Origin: Nymphaea colorata
Taxonomy: Eukaryota > Streptophyta > Magnoliopsida > Nymphaeales > Nymphaeaceae
Reading direction: 5' to 3'
NCBI RefSeq assembly: GCF_008831285.2
Contig: NC_045149.1
Span: 5,071,500-5,135,499 of the forward strand
DNA: 64,000 nt
Shown here: positions 57,970-64,000 of the stretch, piece by piece
Layout of the letters: each line of letters begins with the position of its first letter
Numbering within the stretch: the first letter of the stretch is position 1
Notes under the pieces: model-generated
Database searches by the model: none
Told to the model about the DNA's origin: nothing
Seen by the model: the letters and a program-made list of their open reading frames with translations, nothing else
Position numbers and translations under genes: made by a program

Positions 57970-59700
57970 TCAATCTCCATTGACCTGACTGACAGCTAAG
58001 AGAGAATCTCCAAAAATGCGACCTCTCTGCACTTTAAATTTGAGCAACATTTTGAGTCCTTGGATTAGGGCCTCGTACTTTGCCATATTATGCGTGCAGG
58101 AAAAATTCAATTTGAGAGAGTAAGGAATCATTTCCCTTTCTGGTGTAATGAAAAGTATCCCAATGCCTGTCCCAGCTGTGCTCTTAGATCCATCAAAGTA
58201 CATCTCCCAAATCGGCTCTGGTTCAGTCGTCAGGATTTGCTCATCTGGAAAATCATCATTTGTTCTAATTTCTTCATATAGAAGAAAATCTGCCAATTGG
58301 TCTGCAATGGCTTGCCCCTTGATTGATTTTTGTGACACATAGTCCAAATCATATTGTATCAGCAAAACCTGCCACTTTGCTATCCTTCCATTCAAAAATG
58401 GCTGTTCGAGGATATATTTGAGTGGATTAAATTTGGATAAAATTTTAACTTCGTAAGCCAATAGATAATGCCTTAATTTTTGACACATCCATACCAAGGC
58501 TAAGCAAGTTTTTTTCATGTGTGAGTAGTTCTTTTCATACTGCACAAATGTCTTACTGATGTAATAAATGACATGTTCTATTCGAAATCCTTCTTCATAT
58601 TGAGCCAAAAATCCATCACAGGCTGAATCGTTAACTGTGATGTAAAGGAGTAGAGGTTTCCCCAAAATTAGAGGTTTTAAAATTGGTGGGCAAAGGAGAT
58701 ACTTCTTGAACTTTTCGAATGAGGCTTGACATTCATGTCCCCATTCAAATTTGACTCCTTTCCGTAGTAAATAGTTGAAGGGTTCACACCTCATGGCGAG
58801 ATTAGATATAAACCTTCTGATTGACTGAATTCTGCCTTGCAAGCTGCATAGTTCCTTAAGATTTGTTGGGGGTGACATTTCGATGATCGCCTTTGCTTTG
58901 GAAGGATCCATCTCGATTCCCTTTTTGCTGACCATAAATCCCAAAAGCTTACCGGATTCCACACCAAATACACATTTTTGTGGATTCAATCTAAGTTTGT
59001 ATTGTAAGAGTCTATCAAAAACTTGAGAAAGAATGTTGATGTGATTCTCCCTTGTTTTTGACTTAATTAGTAGATCATCTACATATGCATCCATGATTTG
59101 ATGCATTTGGTCATGAAAAATAGCTGTCATAGCCCTTTGATATGTTGCCCCAGCGTTCTTCAAACCAAATGGCATTACTGTATAGCAGAAGGTACCTCAT
59201 GGAGTTGTAAATGATGTTTTGGCTTGATCTTGAGCTGCCAACTTAATTTGGTTATAACCAGAATATCCATCCATAAAGGAGAACATAGCATGACCTGCGG
59301 TACTGTCTACCAACAAGTCAATGTTTGGAAGTGGGTAGTCATCCTTTGGTGTAGCCTTATTCAAATCTCTGAAATCGATGCATAGCCGAATTTTGCCATT
59401 TTTCTTTGGGACTACCACAATGTTTGCTAACCATTTAGGATAGTCGATTATTTGGATGAACCCTGCCTTTAGTAGGTCTTCCAGGCCTTCCTTAACTTGC
59501 CCCTCAAGACGAGGGTCTAGTTTCCTCAACTTTTGTTTGATTGGCTTGCATTCTGGTTTCAATGGTAGTCGATGCTCGACTAATTTTGTATCAAGTCCTG
59601 GCATGTCCTCATAAATCCACGCAAAGGCTTCTTGATGTTCTTTGAGGAAGTCTATCAACTCTTTTCTTTCTTCTGCTGAGAGACTTGTTCCAATTTGCAA
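57970..59700 (-). pseudogene. Tat/Ogre-like reverse transcriptase, RNase H and second RNase H
   Basis: From 59,700: RT fingers and palm (FAWIYEDMPGLD, EHRLPLKPECKPIKQK, VPKKNGKIRLCIDFRDLN, FMDGYSGYNQI), then a TGA at 59,197 in the motif FTTP-(Trp)-GTF. The frame resumes with MPFGLKNAGATYQRAM and the active site MDAYVDDLLIKS. RNase H1 follows (KPLLLYITVNDSACDGFLAQ, ISKTFVQYEKNYSHMKK). A second, archaeal-type RNase H starts at WEMYFDGSKSTAGTGIGILF with NMAKYEALIQGLKM and IFGDSLLAVSQVNGD, ended by TGA at 57,970. RT copies RNA to DNA; RNase H removes RNA. Two RNase H domains in tandem mark the Tat lineage. Confidence 0.92.
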
Positions 59701-60325
59701 AATCTTTGGACTCTCTTCCGTGCCAATGTTAATTTCCTCAATCGGATCATTAATCGAAGGTGACGGTTGATCTTGCTTTCTTATTTGGGTGAACTCTGGA
59801 CATTCTGCCTCAGTGAGTTCTGGATTTATCTCCTTAAAAGCTCTTGATGTTTAATCCTTAGATATCATCCTAAAGATTATAAAGAAGTTAGATGAAATTT
59901 GAGACATTGTATGTGGAAGTAATTTGCATATGCCATTGTATCTTTGAAGGTATTACAAAATGAAGACACTTGGTCTATTTGAGTACAATGACGACAAAAT
60001 GACAAAATGATGACAAAATGATGGCGGATTTGTTGATTCAAATTGATGGTGAACATCTGCCTATGGTATTGCTCTTGACAAAAGGTACTGGCTTGAATTC
60101 TTCCTCAACATCCACTTTTTCATAGCTTTGGCACCCCAAGGCTTGAGTGCCTCGTTGTCTTGTCAAGGTAACTGGTTCCAAGATTCCATTTTCATGTTTG
60201 CCAAGGCCAGTAAATGGCTGGTAGCCATGGCGTATGAGTAAATCCAATCCTTTCTCATTCTGGTAGAATTTCTTGAACAACGGATGACTTTTGTAACTTG
60301 TTTCAGGTTTGGTACCCTTTTTCAC
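59701..60325 (-). pseudogene. G-patch-like segment and intron-like gap before RT
   Basis: At 60,038-60,325 a 95-codon frame holds KGLDLLIRHGYQPFTGLGKH and EPVTLTRQRGTQALG, a glycine-spaced pattern like a G-patch (an RNA-binding module also known downstream of protease in some retroelements). Between about 60,040 and 59,850 the sequence turns AT-rich with stops in all frames. From about 59,840 the RT-bound frame begins (ELTEAECPEFTQIRKQDQPS). Ogre elements are known to splice an intron between protease and RT, so this gap may be such an intron; AG acceptor candidates exist near 59,860, but I cannot fix the borders. Confidence 0.55.
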
Positions 60326-62670
60326 TCATACCTGTTTCTTTGGTTTCTGAATGGCCAATCTGCTAAGACTTTGAGATATTTCTTCCTCTTTGCAGACTTG
60401 AATACTGGGTACCTCAATTGTATATGTTGGTACCGAAATCATTGGGTGTACAAGCCGACTTTCCCTATCCTCTGCATAGATGGTTATAGAATTCCCGTTG
60501 TGAGTCCATTTGACACATTGATGTAGAGTGGAGAGAACTGCATTGGTAGCATAGATCCATGGCCTGCCAAGCAACAAGTTGAAGGAGGGTTCTATATCCA
60601 CCACATGAAATAAAACCCGATGATACGTCTCAGAAATATTCAAATCTAGACATATGCATCCTAGGCATGGTTGTCATGTCCCGTCATATCCATGGATGAA
60701 AATTGTGGATGGAGTATAGTCGGCCTGTCTTATGCCCAACTCACGAGCTGTTTGTTGTGGACAAATGTTCAGGCTTGCTCCACCATCAATTAAAACGTGG
60801 GAGACTCTGGTGCCCCTTGTCTCTACCACTATGTGCAAGGCGTCATTGTGCGATGCACCTCCAGTTGGTAGATCTTTATCAGAGAATATGATCGGACTAT
60901 TTTCACATAGTTCAAAAGCCCATTCATTCCCCCTGTTAGGGCTAAACCCTCCCTTCTTGACTTCAGGTAAGGGGTCCAATTCATTGAAAATGGATTCCAA
61001 TGGTTCAGGGTCGCACACTTGTGACTTCTGATCAATCTCCGTCAGATGGTCTTGTTTAACCAGTCCGGTTTGTGCATTGATGGATCCTTTATCATGTTTG
61101 AAAAGCAATCCAAAGAAATCCAGGTACATTGTATCCATTTTGTTTGTCACCATAATTTGACGACCAGTTGAAAATCCGACCATCGAAACTATTCCTTTGC
61201 CATGTTTAGGAAATGGATTCTTGAGAATGTCCGGCTGTTCACTGACCTCTTTGATTATTTCTTTGTCAACTGCATCTTGCACAATATTTTTAAGTACAAG
61301 GCAGTCTTCTATATCATGTCCTAGAGCGCGATGAAATTTGCAGAATTGCTCTTTGTTTTTCCCCATCATTGGTGGGGGGTTGGAGACTTTTGGGTGGAAC
61401 AGAGTACCTCTTTCGATTAGCATATGCATGACCTCTTCATAACTCTGTTGTAATGGGGTGAATTTTCTATCGTACCCCCATCCATGATGTTTGTTTTTGG
61501 TGCCACTACTACTGCCACTAGCTCTGTCCATTACCCCTTTATTCTTGGGATATTCGGACTTTTCTTTCTTGAAGGCTGCAGCGTTGGCCACGATGTTGGC
61601 TGGAGCATTTTGACTTCTGCTATTCCTCTTTGTATCTTCCCTTACTTTCACCGGGATGACAGCATCAAAAGCTCCATTCTCAATTCCTGCTTCAATGCAT
61701 TCTGCCCTCTCAGTAAGATCGATGAAAGACTTGATTGGAGCATTGGAAATGAGGCTCCTTAATGGTTGTGTCAAATTTACGATCAATCCCAGTGCATGGG
61801 ATTGAGAGATTGGGTCTCTCATCTTGTTGCAAGAAGACCTCCACCTCTGAATAAAATCTCTCACCTTTTCACCTGACCTCTGTTTTAGATAGCATAATGT
61901 GGTGATCGTTGGTGCAGTTTCAACGTTTTGAATGAACCTTTCAATGACAAGGTTGATTAACATGTCAAAATTTTTCAATTCCACTGGGTTGATGTGTTCC
62001 CGATACCATTGTGCTACAATTCCTTCTAGGCTTCTGATTTGATAAATTTCTTAGGCAAGTTTTTGTGGTGGAATTTGTAGCATTCAGCAAAAAACATAGC
62101 CAAATGTGCCTTTGGGTCTCCATGGCCATCAAATTTGATAAATTTCTTGGGCAAGTTTTTTATGTGTTTGTCATTTTCGAAGCTTTCGTAGAAATCTTCG
62201 CAAGTGAAATTCCTCTTGTTCTTGCCTTTAAGTTGTACTGCATTTAACTTCTTTTCAACTTCTTGGATTTTTGTTTTCCAGGATTCTCCCTTCTTCTTTT
62301 TCTTGAGAGTTTTCGGTTCTTCCTCACTACTAGATTCTGTTGTAGCGTCTTCAGAATAGTCTGAACTGCTTGATGAGTACTTTCTTGTTTTCTTCCCTTT
62401 CTTTTTGGCTTTTTCTGCTTGGGCTTGTTCTTCATTGAACATGATCATGTATTTCCAGAATCTTCTGTATTCCTCAAATTCCGGGTCATTTATTTCCAGC
62501 TTGGGAGGTGTTTCTGAGGAGGATTCTTCTCCCCTGTCTCCTATAAAAGGTTGATCAAGCTCCATTTCACTCCTCCTACTTTGGCTTCTGGTTTCAACCA
62601 TAAAGCGGATGTTCACCTTGCAAGAAGAAAAATTGAAAATGTTAGGATATGAATTGATGAGAGATGACAA
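60326..62670 (-). pseudogene. Tat/Ogre-like gag and protease
   Basis: Gag probably starts at MVETRSQSRRSEMEL (62,601). An acidic, Ser/Lys-rich N-terminal part is followed by KFDGHGDPKAHLAMFFAECY. A near-duplicate of about 25 bp (62,038-62,067 against 62,135-62,166) then adds a second NLPKKFIK and shifts the frame. Gag resumes at 61,984 (ELKNFDMLINLVIERFIQNV, YLKQRSGEKVRDFIQRW) with an atypical zinc knuckle (CKFHRALGHDIEDC). The protease active site is SHVLIDGGASLNIC, with Asp-Gly-Gly as in many gypsy elements. A TGA at 60,674 breaks the frame, which goes on with YHRVLFHVVDIEPSFNLLLG and STLHQCVKW. Gag forms the particle and protease cleaves the polyprotein. It is broken in at least two places. 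Confidence 0.9.
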
Positions 62671-63994
62671 ATTTTTTATTGCATTTAGAAAGAAAGATGA
62701 GAAAACTTAACAAAGTTCAACACAACTTGACAAGACTTGACAAATTTTGGCTTAATGACAATGAACTAGACATGACAATCTAGGACATAAGGATAGATGG
62801 GTGGACTTTTCATCCCACCATTTTATATATTCGGGACCTATTCCTGGACCAAGGACAAGATACAGGTGAGCAAATGATTCCCAATGTTGCTGGGCATAGG
62901 TGTATATCCCGGACCACTCTTCAGTGTCTAGTTCACACTCCACGATGGCTCCTTCCGACTCAATTGGATATGCCTTCCTTTGACGCAGTGAGAATTGCCT
63001 GAGGCAACGCTCTGGATGATATTCAATTATGATAAACGGTCCCAATAGAAGACTTCCTCTGACTGGGTTGTAAGTGTATCTTGACTTGATGACCTCTCGA
63101 TCGAAGAAGTCCCAAATGATGGTGGAGTCATCAACTTCCTCCATCTTTCTGTGATAGTGCTCCATACTGGATAACTGACCGTCTGTGTTTTGAAAATGAC
63201 ATGATTGTGGCCCCACATGTTTGTAGAACCATTCTTGCAGTGCAAAGACACATCCTTCTATCGAGTCTGCATCTCCAATTGAAAATTTGGTCAACCCTCT
63301 GTAAAGGAATGCCAAGGCTGCCATTGCTATGGAAATGTGACGGACTTTGACATGCCCCTATTTTCTGAAGAGGCGAGCTATGCGGAAATCCATTATGTGT
63401 TCTTCATTGTTAAAGAAGATAAGACCCACGGTACAAGTCACCATGGAGTTTTTGTACTTGTCTGCAACACTTCTAGATAGTGACGCAGGGTTGACAAATT
63501 GGGAGTATATTTCACCAAGCTCTTGTAGTTGAAGATATTGATGTCCATCTTTCTCTAGAAAAGGCCAACTCCTTTTTCCTGTGAGTTTACGAATCACTTC
63601 TAGAGTTTTAACTTGACCTTGGTTTACAAGGAACTGGTCTTCAATTGGACCTCTTGGGTCACCTTTTTGGTTCTGGCAAACCCATAATGTTGGAGAACTC
63701 ATCAAGAGTGATTGTCATTTCACCTCATGGAAACCAGAATGTGTTGGCCCTTGGGTTCCATCTTTCAGCAATTGCATGGATTAGATTGCCATTGATAGGT
63801 TGTATGGCAAGACTGACTGCTTCTTCAAGACCGCAATCCTTTAAGTGATCCGGGAACATACACCGAAAAGTTGGGTACCATGAAAGATACCACTGAGGTA
63901 GGTAGACTCCACTTGGGATGATGCGAAGTCCGGATCGGCCTTGACATGACCCGAATAGGATGTGGTCATATGGGAAGATACTTTCTGAGTCCAT
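62671..63994 (-). pseudogene. Extra first ORF with a plant-mobile-domain-like segment
   Basis: It begins at an ATG right after an in-frame TAG (63,994). It shows DHLKDCGLEEAVSLA, then AIAERWNPRANTFWFP, a TGA at 63,725, and GEMTITLDEFSNIMGLP. The ERW-P-x-TFxxP-GE-T-TL pattern is that of the plant mobile domain (PMD). A frameshift near 63,690 follows, then a stop near 63,352, and the frame continues at 63,324-62,752 (MAALAFLYRGLTKFSIGDAD, YHPERCLRQFS, PGIGPEYIKWWDE). Ogre-type elements carry such an ORF before gag; its role is not known. PMD proteins also exist as host genes involved in silencing and chromatin (MAIN, MAIL1). This copy is broken by two stops and one frameshift. Confidence 0.8.
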
Positions 63995-64000
63995 CTAGAC

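Larger units (their letters stand above)
51526..64000 (-). mobile_element. Tat/Ogre-like Ty3/gypsy element (5' LTR outside the window)
   Basis: Minus-strand element of at least 12.5 kb. From right to left: a first ORF with plant-mobile-domain likeness, gag, protease, a G-patch-like segment, RT, RNase H, a second (archaeal-type) RNase H, integrase, a 1-kb 3' untranslated part, a purine tract and a 3.9-kb 3' LTR. An extra ORF before gag, two RNase H domains and very long LTRs are the hallmarks of the Tat lineage, and the size fits its Ogre branch. At least five premature stops and several frameshifts make it inactive. It inserted into the integrase of copia 4. Confidence 0.9.

Overview
The window is nuclear DNA of a flowering plant. 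One conserved host gene can be read: an intron-rich nuclear gene for a plastid RNA polymerase sigma factor of the SIG6 type, at 18,176-27,905 on the plus strand. Almost all the rest is a graveyard of nested retroelements: Ty1/copia, Ty3/gypsy and plant L1-type LINEs, plus short terminal-inverted-repeat elements (MITEs). I saw no bacterial, organellar, rRNA, tRNA or CRISPR signal. The species cannot be named from what is here.

Layout. 1-3,100: AT-rich DNA with no recognisable gene. 3,440-16,250: a minus-strand LINE (LINE A) split by a gag-only gypsy element (LTRs at about 5,003-11,427 and 13,268-15,689). The left gypsy LTR is itself split by a solo LTR (6,334-9,932) of a Tat/Ogre-like family. 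16,461-16,894: a hAT-like MITE. 18,176-27,905: SIG6, nine exons, 572 codons, with MITEs in introns 2 and 8 and one GC-AG intron. 28,731-33,346: a young copia element with an exact 5-bp target duplication and a large internal inversion. 33,390-43,420: a second minus-strand LINE (LINE B), split by an old copia element (34,256-42,702), which carries a second solo Tat/Ogre-like LTR (37,846-40,714). 43,447-46,340: a decayed copia (copia 3). 46,470-48,790: a plus-strand LINE (LINE C) with a MITE inside. 48,830-51,525: a minus-strand copia (copia 4) cut inside its integrase. 51,526-64,000: the 3' LTR and all coding parts of a minus-strand Tat/Ogre-like gypsy whose 5' LTR lies beyond the right edge.

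How the parts relate. The host gene would be made in the cytosol and imported into plastids, where it would direct the plastid-encoded polymerase to its promoters. The retroelements are not known to work with it, but they set the size of its introns and crowd both flanks. Insertion order can be read from the splits: LINE A, then gypsy 1, then solo LTR 1; LINE B, then copia 2, then solo LTR 2; copia 4, then the Tat/Ogre-like element. Copia 1 looks youngest, with 4 differences in 320 bp between its LTRs.

I found no clearly new functional system. The points most worth a second look are the inverted, recombinant structure of copia 1; the Tat/Ogre-like element with a plant-mobile-domain first ORF, a G-patch-like segment and two RNase H domains, where four conserved tryptophan codons have become TGA; a hairpin element bounded by microsatellites in SIG6 intron 8; and the GC-AG intron and in-frame leader uORF of SIG6. 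Exon borders, LTR borders and target duplications were read by eye and have not been aligned by software.
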